Part shown: piece after piece, positions 1 to 10,440 of the stretch
Numbering within the stretch: position 1 is the first letter of the stretch
Layout of the letters: each line of letters starts with the position of its first letter
From: Limnanthes douglasii subsp. nivea
Taxonomy: Eukaryota > Streptophyta > Magnoliopsida > Brassicales > Limnanthaceae
NCBI GenBank assembly: GCA_036936605.1
Contig: JAUPFV010000002.1
Location: 168,029,739-168,093,738 of the forward strand
Length of the DNA stretch: 64,000 bases
Direction of reading: 5' to 3'
Program-made: the position numbers and the translations under genes
The notes under the pieces: generated by a model
What the model saw: only the letters and a program-made list of their open reading frames with translations
Told to the model about the DNA's origin: nothing
Databases searched by the model: none

Positions 1-417
1 TCCATCTTTGTCTTGGAGCCGGTATGTCCCAGGCTTAAGCTTTTCAATGACCACATAGGGTCCTTCCCAAGTTGGAGCCAGCTTACCGAACTACTTCTCT
101 TTAGTATGTAGGAAAACGTTTCTTAATACCTTATCCCTTAGTTGAAAATCCCTTCTCTTAACTTTAGAAGCAAACCTGCTTCTCATCAAACCTTGATAGT
201 GTGCAACTGTAAGGTGAGCCTTAACTCTTCTTTCTTCTATCAAGTCAAGCTGGCCTCTGACTGCCACTTCGTTTGCGTGTTCCGGAAAATTATGAACTCG
301 AAATGAAGGGAGAGTAGCTTCTATGGGAGCTATGGCATCCATCCCATATACCAAGGCAAAGGGAGACTCTTGTGTTGCAGCCCCGGGAGTGGTCCGGTAA
401 GCCCACAAAACTTCTTG
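1..417 (-). pseudogene. Integrase C-terminal part of chimeric Ty3/gypsy element B
   Basis: Read on the minus strand, this is the C-terminal third of a Tat-type integrase. It starts inside the motif LQEVLWAYRTTPGAATQESP, continues through the VYGMDA and RRVKAHL blocks, and ends in the [10 protein letters not shown] chromodomain-like tail that runs off the left edge. It matches the integrase of element A (49,125-50,449) almost residue for residue. One in-frame TAG lies at 91-93. The N-terminal two thirds resume at 816 on the far side of an inserted solo LTR, so this is one gene split by that insertion. Not functional as it stands. Confidence 0.88.
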
Positions 418-422
418 CAAGT
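418..422. repeat. Target-site duplication CAAGT, left copy
   Basis: CAAGT directly precedes the solo LTR and is repeated exactly at 811-815. A perfect 5-bp duplication is the expected footprint of Ty3/gypsy integration. Confidence 0.85.
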
Positions 423-810
423 TGATGAGTCCGAATTCTGACTACTCACCGGACAGGGACAGATCGGACCTAGCCCTCCGGACCGGACAGACCACTTCGA
501 ACACTTAGTTAATGGGACTGTTCGAACTATGACAAAAGTACTAAAAAACCTAAACACGTCTTGACTAAGCTACTTGCTCTCCTACTTAAAGCTCATGGGT
601 CTTTAAACATGACCCGGGTCCATTGAACATGACCTGAAAGCCCATAAGGGCCCAAACGTAAGGGTATAAATACCCAACCACCTGCATTAAATGTTAAATA
701 ATGAAAATTAAATACAACCAGACTGCTTAATTCTCCCTCTAGACTCTACTCTAAATATTAAACACCAAACAAATTACAAGCCTACCCTCAGGTGCTAATT
801 ATCCTCACCA
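423..810 (+). mobile_element. Solo LTR of the element A family
   Basis: This 388-bp stretch starts TGATGAGTC and ends ATCCTCACCA. It aligns along its whole length with the two LTRs of element A (44,337-44,744 and 54,374-54,780), including the CCGGACCGGACAGA block and a TATAAATA box at 665-672. No internal element sequence is attached. It is flanked by CAAGT on both sides. A full element therefore inserted into the integrase of element B, in opposite orientation, and was later reduced to one LTR by LTR-LTR recombination. It differs from the A LTRs at clearly more sites than those two differ from each other, so it looks older than A. Confidence 0.93.
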
Positions 811-815
811 CAAGT
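811..815. repeat. Target-site duplication CAAGT, right copy
   Basis: Exact copy of 418-422 on the other side of the solo LTR. Confidence 0.85.
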
Positions 816-1607
816 AACTTGGTCATTTCCAGCAGTCCCTTCTAAATTCTTCTTTAAACCGGACAGTATTATCCTGTTGGCCACTTTGACCTGACCATTT
901 GCTTGTGGGTGGAAAGGAGAAGAGAAGCAATGTTGTATGCATCTAGAGGCACATAAATTCTCCATTTCTTTGTTGTCGAACTGTGGCCCATTGTCTGTGG
1001 TTATTTTTTGTGGAATTCCAAATCTGCAACAAATGTTGGATAAGATGAATTTTATAACAGCTTTTGATGTTGTACCTGCCAATGGAGCCGCTTCTATCCA
1101 CTTGGAGAAGTAATCAATAGCAACAATTATAGTTCTACACCCTCCGGATGCCATAGGTAGAGGCCCAACCAAATCCAACCCCCAACGAGCAAAAGGTATT
1201 GGCTCAGAAATTGACTCTAAAGGGATAGTTGAGATATGAATTTCATTGTTATATCTCTGGCATGGGTCACACTTTTTTACCAACTCCTTAGCATCTTGCA
1301 TTATGGAGGGCCAGTAATACCCAGCTAACAAAACTCTTCTTGTTAGGGCCCTGAATCCACAGTAAGTTGATCCCTCACCATCATGTAATTCAGAGAGAAC
1401 TATTTGAGACTCGTCGACCCCCAAACATCGTAAGAAGGGTTTAGGATAATACTTCTTATAAAGAACATCTCTTAGGATGACAAAACCACGAGCCTTGTAC
1501 TTTACTTTTCTTGCTATTGCTTTTTCCGGAGGCAATATACCATCTAAGAGATATTGAAGGAGAGGAAATCTCCAATCTTGAGGCTTCTTTATCTGTATAT
1601 TCAAACT
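816..1607 (-). pseudogene. Integrase zinc-finger and catalytic core of chimeric element B
   Basis: The minus-strand frame carries a Tat-type integrase. An HHCC zinc finger (LHDG, TYCG, then CDPC) is visible, although the second histidine position reads Tyr here and His in element A. It is followed by the DDE core: WGLDLVGPLP, TTDNGPQF and HPQANGQVKVANR. The last motif has Lys where a catalytic Glu is expected (QVEVAN in element A), so the third acidic residue appears lost. The frame is shared with the RNase H gene at 1,608-3,548 and separated from it by one TAA (1,608-1,610). Small indels near 830-850 shift the frame just before the solo LTR. The cut by the solo LTR and the active-site change make this inactive. 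Confidence 0.88.
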
Positions 1608-3548
1608 TTATTCTTTCTTATCCGGATTGATTTGAATTGATGGGCATTCTTGCACATGTATCGAGTGGTAAGACTCATAGTAGGCTATGGATTCCAAGGA
1701 GTCTGCCAGTGTATTTTCTGTTCGAGGTATGTGCTCATAAGTGACGCTTTTGAAATTGAGTGCCACTTCTTTGAGGATGAATAAATATTTAATCAGCTGT
1801 TCTTTCTTAGCTTCAGACTGACCTTGTGCATGATGGATAAGAAGTTGGGAGTCGCTCATTAACCTGACTCTTTTGGCTCCACAAATGAGAGCCAACTTTA
1901 AACCAACTATAGCAGCTTCATATTCAGAATCATTATTGGAAGCCCTGAATGCAAAGCATATAGCCTGGTACATTTTGTCACTGTACGGAGAGGTTAAACA
2001 TATCCTAGCACCACAACCCATGGTGCTTGATCCACCGTCAGTCAGGATGATCCATACTTTTTTATCTTTTACTTCAGTTGTTTGTTTAGTATCTCTATCT
2101 GAGTGAAATTCAACTAAGAAATCTGCCACCGATTGGGCTTTGACTGCTGCCTGAGGGGAAAAATCAATATCGTAGTCTCCCAATTCTACTGACCACTTGG
2201 TCATTCTACTTGAAATGTCGGCCTTTTGGAGAACGTTTTTCAAGGGAAAAGACGTCCGGACAATAATACGATGAGCCTGAATACCATCTGCACTTATAAC
2301 AAAACCTAAAAAGACAAGATTATCGGTACAAAAAGTGCATTTCTTAAGATTAGCATAGAGATTTTCCTTCCTAAGTACACTTAAAATCAATTTCAGATGG
2401 TGAACATGTTCTTCTAAGCACTTGCTGTAAATTAAGATGTCATCGAAATATATCATAATAAATACTCCTATATAAGCCCTTAGAACATGATTCATTAACC
2501 GCATGAATATACTAGGTGCATTAGTCAGCCCAAATGGCATTACTAACCATTCATATAGTCCATGCTTAGTTTTAAATGCAGTTTTCCACTCATCCCCTTC
2601 TTTCATCCTAATTTGGTGATAACCACTTTTAAGATCAATCTTAGAAAAAATGCTAGAACCATGCAATTCATCTAACATATCATCTAATCTAGGTATAGGA
2701 TGGCGATACTTTACTATTATGTTGTTGATGGCTCTGCAATCAACACACATTCTCCAGCTTCCATCTTTCTTGGGCACAAGTAGAACTGGTACCGCACAAG
2801 GACTCATACTTTCACGGATATGTCCTTTTTCCATCAGTTCACTGATTTTCCTTTGCAATTCTTTTGTCTCCACTGGATTAGTTCTATAAGCAGGTCTGTT
2901 AGGAAGGGAGGCTCCAGGCACAAAATCTATTTGGTGTTTGATGCCTCTAATTGGTGGAAGCCCCTTTGGATTGTCTTCAGGGAATACATCTTCAAATTCC
3001 TGCAAGAGAGAAGCCATCTCACTTGGCAACACTAGTGTCAAGTTAGTTAAACTCATAAGAGTTTCCTTAAACACAAAAAGTAACATAGGTTTCTTAGAGA
3101 ATAATGCTTTATTAACCTCGCCATATTTTGCATAGAAATTCGAATGTTTAGTTACCCGACTTTCCTTGTTCTGCATATGCTTTTGATCTTGGTAAACTTC
3201 TCGTGGAGTCATGGGAACTAGAGTGGTTTTCCTTCCTTGAATCTCAAATGTATGGCGATTAGTGAATCCATCATGGATAACCTTTCGATCAGATTGCCAT
3301 AGCCTTCCTAACAGTATGTGACTAGCCTCCATTGGTAGAACATCACATAAAACTCCATCTCTGTACTTACCAATGGCTAAGGGAACTTCTACTTGGTGGC
3401 TAATTTTCATTTCTCCATTGTCATTAAGCCATTGAAGCTTGTAAGGTGCTGGATGCTTTTTCGTTTTTAAACCAAGCTTCTTTACCATAGATTTACTTGC
3501 CACATTGGTATAACTGCCTCCATCGATAATAAGGCTACAAACTTTCCC
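1608..3548 (-). pseudogene. Chimeric protease-RT (chromovirus) / RNase H (Tat) polyprotein
   Basis: One open minus-strand frame of about 630 codons joins two lineages. From 3,548 to about 2,284 it is Reina-like chromovirus: protease (IIDGGSYTN just upstream), the linker with HILLGR, and an RT with KDGSWRMCVDCRAIN, LKSGYHQIRMKEGDEWKT and the YFDDILIYSK active site. From about 2,276 to 1,608 it is Tat-type and nearly identical to element A: IIVRTSFPLKNVLQKAD, then a second RNase H with LTDGGSS, DSEYEA, MSDSQL and LADSLE supplying four acidic residues. No stop or frameshift occurs at the join. The chromovirus's own RNase H and integrase are missing. A recombinant element or a copy-choice product fits best. 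A precise nested deletion is an alternative. Confidence 0.9.
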
Positions 3549-4781
3549 TTAAACAAGACACCTAGTGTGAAACAGATTCTCCCTTTGCTCTTGTTCTTCT
3601 TCTTTTGTTTGAACGCTTAAAGACCTTCTGGCTACCAATAAATCTCCTTTAACAGGTCGCTCTAAGTGTTCTTCGGAAGAATCAGAGACAATTTCTTCTT
3701 CCTCTGAAATTATTTCTCCATTATCTAGAATTGTCATAATCTTCTTATTAGAACACTCATTAGCATAATGTCCCATCCCTTTGCACTTGAAACACTTAAC
3801 ATCACGAGCTCTGATTGCAACCTCTTTAGGTTTGCCCTTGTTATCAATAGACAATGGTCTTCCAGATTTTTGGTTCACCTCTACATAGCTTCCTTTCTGA
3901 TAATTGGTCTTCTCATCTTTTGAATAACTTGGCTTAATTGTTACTTCCCCTGAACCGTAACTTGATCTTGAGGAGTTCTTTCTCTTAACTTGTTGTTCAA
4001 ATAACAAAGCTTTGTGTAGCATCTCTTCTAGTTCAACATAATACTGAGTTTCCAATATGTCTTGAATTTCTCTATTTAAACCCCCAAGAAACCTTGACAT
4101 TGTTGCCTCTCTATCTTCTGAAATATCAGCTCGCAACATTAAGGTCTCCATTTCTTGATAATACTCTTCAACAGATTGGCTTCCTTGTGTTAATCTCCTC
4201 AGCTTTAGATGCAGCTCACGATGGTAATGACTAGGAACAAACCTCTTCCACATAATGTCTTTCATTTCTGCCCATGATTCTATAGGATGTTCCTCATTAC
4301 GCCTTCTTGAGGTAACTAGTTGATCCCACCAACTAAGAGCATAATCATAAAATTCAGTAGCACCAATTCTTACTCGATTGGTCTCCGTGTAGTGTTGAAT
4401 GTTGAAAACGAGTTCAATCTTCTTTTTCCATTCCAAATAGGCATCTGGGTCGTTTTTTTCATGGAATGGTGGAATCTTAATCTTGAGACCTCCAAGATTG
4501 TCACGCATACGTTTGTTGCCCTCTCTTGTACGTCTATGGTGCCTTTTGTGGCTGTTTCGAGACGAATTGCTCATGTGTTCATAATATTCATCAGCGGCTT
4601 CATTTCTGAATTATTCAGGTAGTTCATGGTTTCTTCTTGGATTGGTTTGTCGTGAATGGTTCCGCTCGTGGTCAGTGTTTGATTGAAGCTCTTCGCGAAA
4701 GTTTTCTTCATCTATTTTCTATCTCTATGGTGCATTTTGGTGTCTCCATTTATTGTTTTATGCATCATTTGAATTAGACAT
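3549..4781 (-). pseudogene. Gag of chromovirus-like element B
   Basis: Minus-strand gag. An open frame of 341 codons (4,574-3,549) holds the retrotransposon capsid region (DPDAYLEWKKKIELVF; W..LV..RRR; SVEEYYQEMETLM) and a CCHC zinc knuckle CFKCKGMGHYANEC (CX2CX4HX4C). The reading continues upstream in frame, through several stops, to an ATG at 4,781 with an Asn/Arg-rich start, so the N-terminus is decayed. It ends in a TAA (3,549-3,551) directly in front of the protease motif IIDGGS in the same frame. That position is normally read through in a single gag-pol frame, so the TAA is a point mutation that separates gag from pol. Confidence 0.88.
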
Positions 4782-5402
4782 CCTTTTCTACAAAACAAAA
4801 CAAAAACAAATCACCACCAACAAGTCCTTGGAAAGTTCTTCAATTTATTTAAAACCATAAAACATATCCAAATCTATTTTCCTAAGAATATTAAGAGATA
4901 AGTTTCACAACAGCACCTAAAAACAATTTTCTACGAATCTCAAACAACTATAACTAGGGTAAAACAGATCAAAATTTCGTGATTCAAAATGAAATCATCA
5001 CACTAACACTCAAATCTTCACAAACAAACTGATAATAAAAAATAGATGAAGAAAAATTAATGAGAAAGAGAATACACAACTTTCAGAATGTTGCAACCAG
5101 GATTCAAGGTTGTGGATCGATAGGTCACAAAAGGTTGTGGAAATAGGCCTTTGATATTCCAACTGATCTTCCTCTGGATATGACGCACCAAATGAAGAAC
5201 ATGTTTTCTTATGGATATTACACACCAACAAGAGAAGAGTAAAACTTAAGAATTTTTTTCAGAATCAAAGATAGTCTAACCGTTATAAGCAATGGTGAAG
5301 TGAAACAATTGCCTCATTAAAAACCTTGTCAAGAAAACCCATTGGGACAAAACTTGAACAAGGGAAAAGAGTACAATCGAGACACTTTCTCATTTGTTGA
5401 AA
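4782..5402 (-). other. Leader and probable LTR remnant between two chromovirus coding parts
   Basis: This 620-bp AT-rich stretch lies between the start of gag (4,781) and the end of a separate pol C-terminus (5,403), both on the minus strand. That spacing fits one LTR plus leader. No TGGTATCAGAGC-type primer-binding site and no clear TG...CA ends were found. On the minus strand about 5,390-5,290 it holds a block with a CCCAATGGG palindrome followed by GGTTTTTAATGAGGC, which resembles a block downstream of pol in elements A, D and E. The leader next to gag ends in a T-rich tract and TTTTGTAG, which could be a splice acceptor. Confidence 0.45.
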
Positions 5403-5768
5403 TCAATTAGCTTGAATCAAGACCAAAGTGGTTTGACAAGATTTTTCACCATACTTGCTGTTTTGATCACGTGGATTCTCTAGTTGATTAAGCAATCCTC
5501 CAACAACTTTGTTAATTTTTTTTGCTCTTGATCGAGTTGTTGGACCAGCCGGTAAAATAAGAATATCTGAAACTTCAAGCTCATCTTCTTTTTCAAGTGG
5601 TTCATCTGGTTCTTGCACATTTCCATGTTCTAAGCTCATTGTCTCATCTAGGATCACATCACCCTCATAGCCCGTGGACGATCCAATACCCCCTAACGGC
5701 TTCAATGCCATCTGTAATCCCTTATAGCTCACTAGTAATACAAACCTCTTGAACAACTCCATTGTCAA
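5403..5768 (-). pseudogene. C-terminal tail of a chromovirus-like pol
   Basis: A 121-codon minus-strand frame. Its middle is acidic (EPDEPLEKEDELEVSD) and leads into LPAGPTTRSRAKKIN, the short basic tail typical of the end of Reina-like polyproteins, then a stop at 5,403. It lies upstream of the gag of element B rather than downstream. That suggests the remnant of a second copy in tandem sharing an LTR, or an older copy into which B inserted. The rest of this pol is absent; the LINE begins within about 70 bp of its broken end. Confidence 0.6.
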
Positions 5769-5839
5769 TTTTAAGGATTGTTATCATGCTAGTGGTTTCG
5801 ATGACCTTAGATCCACGGGTTTTCAGTTTTCTTGATCTA

Positions 5840-8140
5840 AAAAATAAGTGACAACCCAATCTCTTCTAAGATAGACATGGCTCTTGTTAATGGACATTGG
5901 GATGACGTCTTCCCTAACTCGTTTGTCCAATTTGACCTCCTCCGCACCTCAGATCACACATTTATTACCCTTTATCTCACCACGTCGTATCTAACCACAC
6001 ACAAGCCTTTGTTTATTTAAATATATTCTCCAACTTAGTAGCTGATAGTTGCAACCCCCATTGCCCGAGGAATTATTTGTTCATCATCCTTATTAAGTTG
6101 TCCCGCCTGGTGAAGACACTATGATTTTTTAACAACCGCAAAATTAGTAACATCATAAATATGGTTGAGGAGTCCCATGAGACCCTAAACTAGGCGCAGA
6201 TGAATCTGGCCATAAACCCTACTCGTAGTTCTCTTATTACCACACAGAGAGAATTTTTTAACTCTTATATTTTCTTTATTTGAGGCTCAAGTCTTTCCTT
6301 AAGCAAAACTCTCATAAAACCTGGTTGAAATTGGGGTATAGGAATACAAAAAAACATAATAACATCCAGGCCCGTTGCGGCATAAATAAAATCGTCACCA
6401 TCAGCAACCTTCGAGAGGTATCAAATACCTTCTTCAACCACTTCTCAAACCTAATTGGGTTAAGAAGCCCCCCGAACTACCCATGCTTTGATAGGATGAG
6501 ATCCATCATCAACACAAAAATCTCCTCAATTGATAAAGTTAATATGATTAAACCCATATAGAGTGTGGATATCAAAACGGCCCTTTTTGTATCGATAGTA
6601 ACAAACCACCATGCCTCGATGGATTTATTGCGGGATTTTTCAGGACTTGTTGGACCACAGTCGTTCCTGAAATTTTTTTGGAGGTCAAGAATTTCTTCCA
6701 TCATGGGGAAATAAAAACCCCAATAGAACAAAGCTCTTATTTCCCTCATCCCTAAAACACACTCACCCTCCTCACCCTCTAACTTCAGGCGAATTTCATA
6801 TTGTAACATGATTTATAAGATAATCTCCAATATATATCACTTGAGTCTGCGTTCGTCCCATGCCGCAACATCTCGTACAATATCCTCCTCACCTAACACC
6901 TTATGCACGATTTCCAAAGGAATCGCAAAGGCCCGATATGCGCTTTTAAAATGATCAAATGAAAGCCTTTGACAATGTTCGTTGGTGGCTTCTAGTGGAT
7001 GTCCTCTATACTATGGGGTTCCCCGCCACCATGATTGGTTTGATCCTCCAATGTATCTTCACCTCCTCTTACTTTGTCTGCATTAATGGTGGCACCCCTG
7101 GTACATTCATGGGGATGAAAGGCCTCCGTTAGGGAGACCCCATTTCCCCATATTTCTTTGTTATTATTAGCAGGTACTCTCTTTCATTATTCATGAAAAT
7201 ATTCAACCCTCCTCCTTCGGTTTCCATTGGAAGTGTCACAAGATCAAGATCATCAACCTTTTCTTTACGGACGACCTTACGATCTTCTATCGTGCAAACC
7301 TTCCCTTCATCATCTTCATCAAGGAGGTATTGAATGAATTTTCCGTGCTTTCGGGCCTTTCTCCCCACCCCAGCATAAGCCACTTCAATCTTTCAGGTTG
7401 CTCGGATGCAACTCTCTGCCATATTGATGAGCCATTGAGATTCAGAACTGGCTCTCTCTCTGTAATATATTAAGGAGTCCATCTCATAACCTCAATAATA
7501 TCCTACATTGACTATAGACCACTCTTCTTTAAAGTCACCAACCTCATCAACTCGTGCACTTTCAAACACCTTTCATATTTCGGAAGACTCTAGTTGCTAT
7601 AATTTGTCCTCTTTGCTAGCTAGTCTACTAGTCTTTCGTTTTCCTCCTCTCTGTCTGAGTCTTAAACAAACTCTCAAAAATGTTCCGTAGATTCCTTTGG
7701 TTGGGCCCATATATGAAGATTATTATAGCCAAAGTTTCTTGGGAAAAACTCATATTTCTTTCAGATGAAGGCGGTCTTGGGATTCTCAGCCTAAAGGTTT
7801 GGACTCTGGTGGCCGCCCTTAAAGTTTTTGGTCTATACGGACTAAGAATCAAGAGTCAGTATGGGCTAGGTGGATCTTTTCTGAAAAGGTAAAGGCTAAA
7901 CTCTGAAATTACTTATCATATCCTCTCTGACCTTCGCTACCGCTTCCTTGGATCTATAATTTGACGGCCTAGATAGTTGTAGGGCTAACCATTCCTCTTT
8001 GTAACTTTATTACGTTATTTTTCTATGTTTGTAATAGGTTGCATGTAACCATATTACCTGGGTTCGTTCTTGTTTCTCTAGGCCCTTAATCCAATATGTA
8101 TTTGTAAACACAATGTTTCATATATATATATATATATATT
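5840..8140 (+). mobile_element. 5'-truncated L1-type LINE, ORF2 remnant
   Basis: Plus-strand similarity to plant L1 ORF2 in several frames. At about 5,860-5,960 it reads ISSKIDMALVNGHWDDVFP and RTSDHTF, the end of the AP-like endonuclease with its SDH motif. From 6,280 it reads TWLKLGYRNTKKHNNI and NTFFNHFSNLIG, the region before RT. At 7,100-7,140 comes a GDPISPYFFV-like block, and at about 7,256-7,276 FFTDDLTIF replaces the usual FADD box. From 7,680 to about 7,890 it reads FRRFLWLG and KVSWEKL, the C-terminal region. The 5' part is missing, stops and frameshifts are many, and it ends near an AT microsatellite at 8,121-8,139. Clearly inactive. Confidence 0.8.
8121..8139. repeat. AT dinucleotide microsatellite
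   Basis: About nine to ten TA units, followed by a short T-run. It sits where the LINE 3' end is expected and may be its decayed tail. Confidence 0.8.
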
Positions 8141-8400
8141 ACAGCTTTTTTTTTACCCAAAAATTTTTGCACTCCGTACAAATTCAAAATGAAGTGAATT
8201 GTAAAAATGTACATATGACCAGTAATTCTTCGAGGAGAAGAAACACTCACTTTGAAAAAGGCATTACAAACATTTTCTAAAGAACCACTTAGAGAAAATA
8301 TAATGAAGTCTTAGAGCCTATGACGATAAGAAGATAGAGATTGGCTCATACACAATAGTTTTTAGTCATTCCTTGATATTTTTGCAAGGATATAAATAAA
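8141..8400. other. AT-rich spacer, nothing recognised
   Basis: About 260 bp between the LINE and the 5' LTR of element C. No ORF or repeat similarity was seen in it. Confidence 0.5.
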
Positions 8401-8968
8401 TGATGAGTAAAATTAATTACTTTATAATCGATTAAATGAGTATTTCCTAAATATGAAAGAGATTTGGTGTAAATGTATAATTTGTGATGAATATGTTTGT
8501 ACTAAGTAGGGAAGTGGGATATAATATCCACGTAGTAAACCAAATCAGTTACATGAAACTACCTCGCTTATAAATAGGTAAACTAACCTTGGGAATATGG
8601 ATGATGAGACACTTTTTACTTTTGATTACTTTTTTCACCAATTTTTGAGCAAATTTCTCTTTCTACAAATATTCCTAATAATTCTCTTTAGCCTTATCTT
8701 TCTCCCCAAAAAATATTCATACTCATTAGGGTGAAAAGTCTTGTAAATTGAGTGTGTGTCTGTTATTTGGTCCTCTTATAAATAGATGTACTTTATCTTG
8801 AAAAAAGGATAAATGATAAGACTTGTACTTTTACACTTGTTATTTTCTCTCTCTAAAAATCTATTAGTTATCTCTCTCTCACTCTCTCTAACAATTGAAT
8901 CAGTCACTCTAAGACTTATTTTAGACCGAATTTGACATTTTCATTTCCAATTATACATGGAATAATCA
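8401..8968 (+). repeat. Element C 5' LTR with internal duplication
   Basis: Starts TGATGAG. Its end pairs with 19,604, giving about 568 bp against about 368 bp for the 3' LTR. Shared blocks include GACTTGTACTTT, the CT-rich run, and CACTCTAAGACTTATT. The extra length is a second copy of the core promoter region (see the promoter entry). Confidence 0.75.
8569..8845 (+). promoter_or_regulatory. Two copies of the LTR core promoter
   Basis: TATAAATA occurs at 8,569-8,576 and again at 8,777-8,784, about 208 bp apart. Each is followed by a similar run: a CTTGRRAA block, a GGATRAWGATRAGAC block, then ACTTTT. The 3' LTR has only one copy, with TATAAACA at 19,447-19,454. Either the 5' LTR gained a tandem duplication or the 3' LTR lost one copy. 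Confidence 0.65.
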
Positions 8969-8987
8969 GTGGCAAAAAGTGGGAGGC
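8969..8987 (+). other. Putative primer-binding site of element C
   Basis: GTGGCAAAAAGTGGGAGGC directly follows the 5' LTR and resembles the TGGCGACCACAGTGGGAGC site of element A. The primer tRNA was not identified. Confidence 0.5.
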
Positions 8988-9049
8988 ATGCTTAGTACCT
9001 AGATTTTAGATCTAAAACCAAAATCTAGTAGAAATTTACATTAGAACTA

Positions 9050-10440
9050 TGGTGATCGATGGATCTCATGCGAGTAGATCTGGTAGTGTTCGTGGAACAG
9101 GAGGTAGTAGTAGATGGTCTGAATAAAGAAAGTTTTAGATCGATCAACAATTGGAAGATCAACGTACCTAGTTAACTTTTGGAGATTAAATGAACCATAT
9201 ACTAGAGAAAATAGTTGAGATGAATGACCAGCTAGTTCAAAGGAAACAATATTCATTGGTTAAACCGATAAAAGTCTCGTTTGAATTTTAAAGCGTGAAC
9301 AAATAAAGAAATTCAATGGATTATTTCGATGAGACTCGAAGTTCAATTTCACAAGGATAAAAATTATTGTTCCTATATAAATGAAATAAAAGATAAGCAT
9401 ATGTATATTTCTTAGGATTCTAGTGAATCGCTAGTTTCGGACACAGATGAATGGTTATAAAAACCTGACTGAGGTAATGGTAATCGAATAAGGAAATATT
9501 TAGGTGATAAACATTATTCGGCAAAGCGAGTCGGTCACAATCAAGGACATAAAAGTGGGAAAAATATAAGAAACAAACCGAGTCCCGAGATGTGCTTGAA
9601 ACCCCAAATTTTAAGTATAATGTGCCTAATCAGTTCACGAACCCTTCGGATCAAAGGCTTTATGTGATTACTAATGATGGTATAGGGGGTCAGTTTGGAC
9701 AAGAAGTATATTGGAGGATGTCTCATTTATTAATGGAAATCAAGTCTATAACGCTTTTTAAGTGTTTTGATATTACCAAAGTGGAAACATTGGATGGGAC
9801 ACAAGATCATGATGATCACATTGAACAGTTCAAAAATTATATGATAAATTTTGACGATGATGATAAATTGTTGTGTCGTACTTTCTCCTAGACTTTTAAG
9901 GACATTGCATTAAAATGATATATTATGGTTTTGAAGGGGTTCTTAACTTATGGGAAGCAAGAAGATGTGTACGAATGAAAATACCATAATTCAGTGTAAA
10001 TAAAACATATGAAAGAACTTACAGGATTATATAAAAATGCTTTATGATTACCAAGACTAGATTGGAACATTGTGATGAGCAAGTTGTTTGTGATGTATTC
10101 CGACAAAGGTTTCTCCCTAGAGACTTAGCTAATGAGACAACAAGGAAAAGAGCGATGTCTTTTATATCCCTGACTTCGAACAGCTTGCCCCCTTGGTCGG
10201 GATCGTCTCTAGTATCTCCTTGGTTTATCAGCAACAAACACCAAGGTCAAATCAATGGGTTTGACCTGAGTATTATGTTGAATTAACTAAAAATATGACA
10301 AACCATCTCCGAAAGAGCGAAGAATCATGTTCAATTCTGAAACCACCACCAATAACAAAACCAATAGAAGAAATGAGTACAAAAAAATTTAAGTATCACA
10401 ATTGGGGATTTGTTTCACGAATGGGGATTATTTGAGTATA
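9050..10440 (+). pseudogene. Element C gag, N-terminal two thirds
   Basis: The best-preserved part is an open frame at 9,592-9,891 with the Tat capsid signature: VETLDGTQDHDDHIEQFKNY and INFDDDDKLLCRTFS, matching DNHLEQFQNFMMNFDDDDK in element A. Downstream pieces resemble the region LEHCDEQVV...LANETTRK and then a short stretch ending YHNWGF, matching the C-x2-H zinc-finger-like YHND of element A. Stops and frameshifts separate these blocks. The reading breaks off near 10,440, where a reversed D-like fragment begins, and resumes at 11,804. Inactive. Confidence 0.72.

Noticed and set aside
5010..5231. 73-codon minus-strand frame
   Set aside because: Lies in the presumed LTR/leader region; hydrophobic end and no motif.
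8396..8400. Target-site duplication for element C
   Set aside because: ATAAA and the bases after 19,604 (GGATT) do not match.
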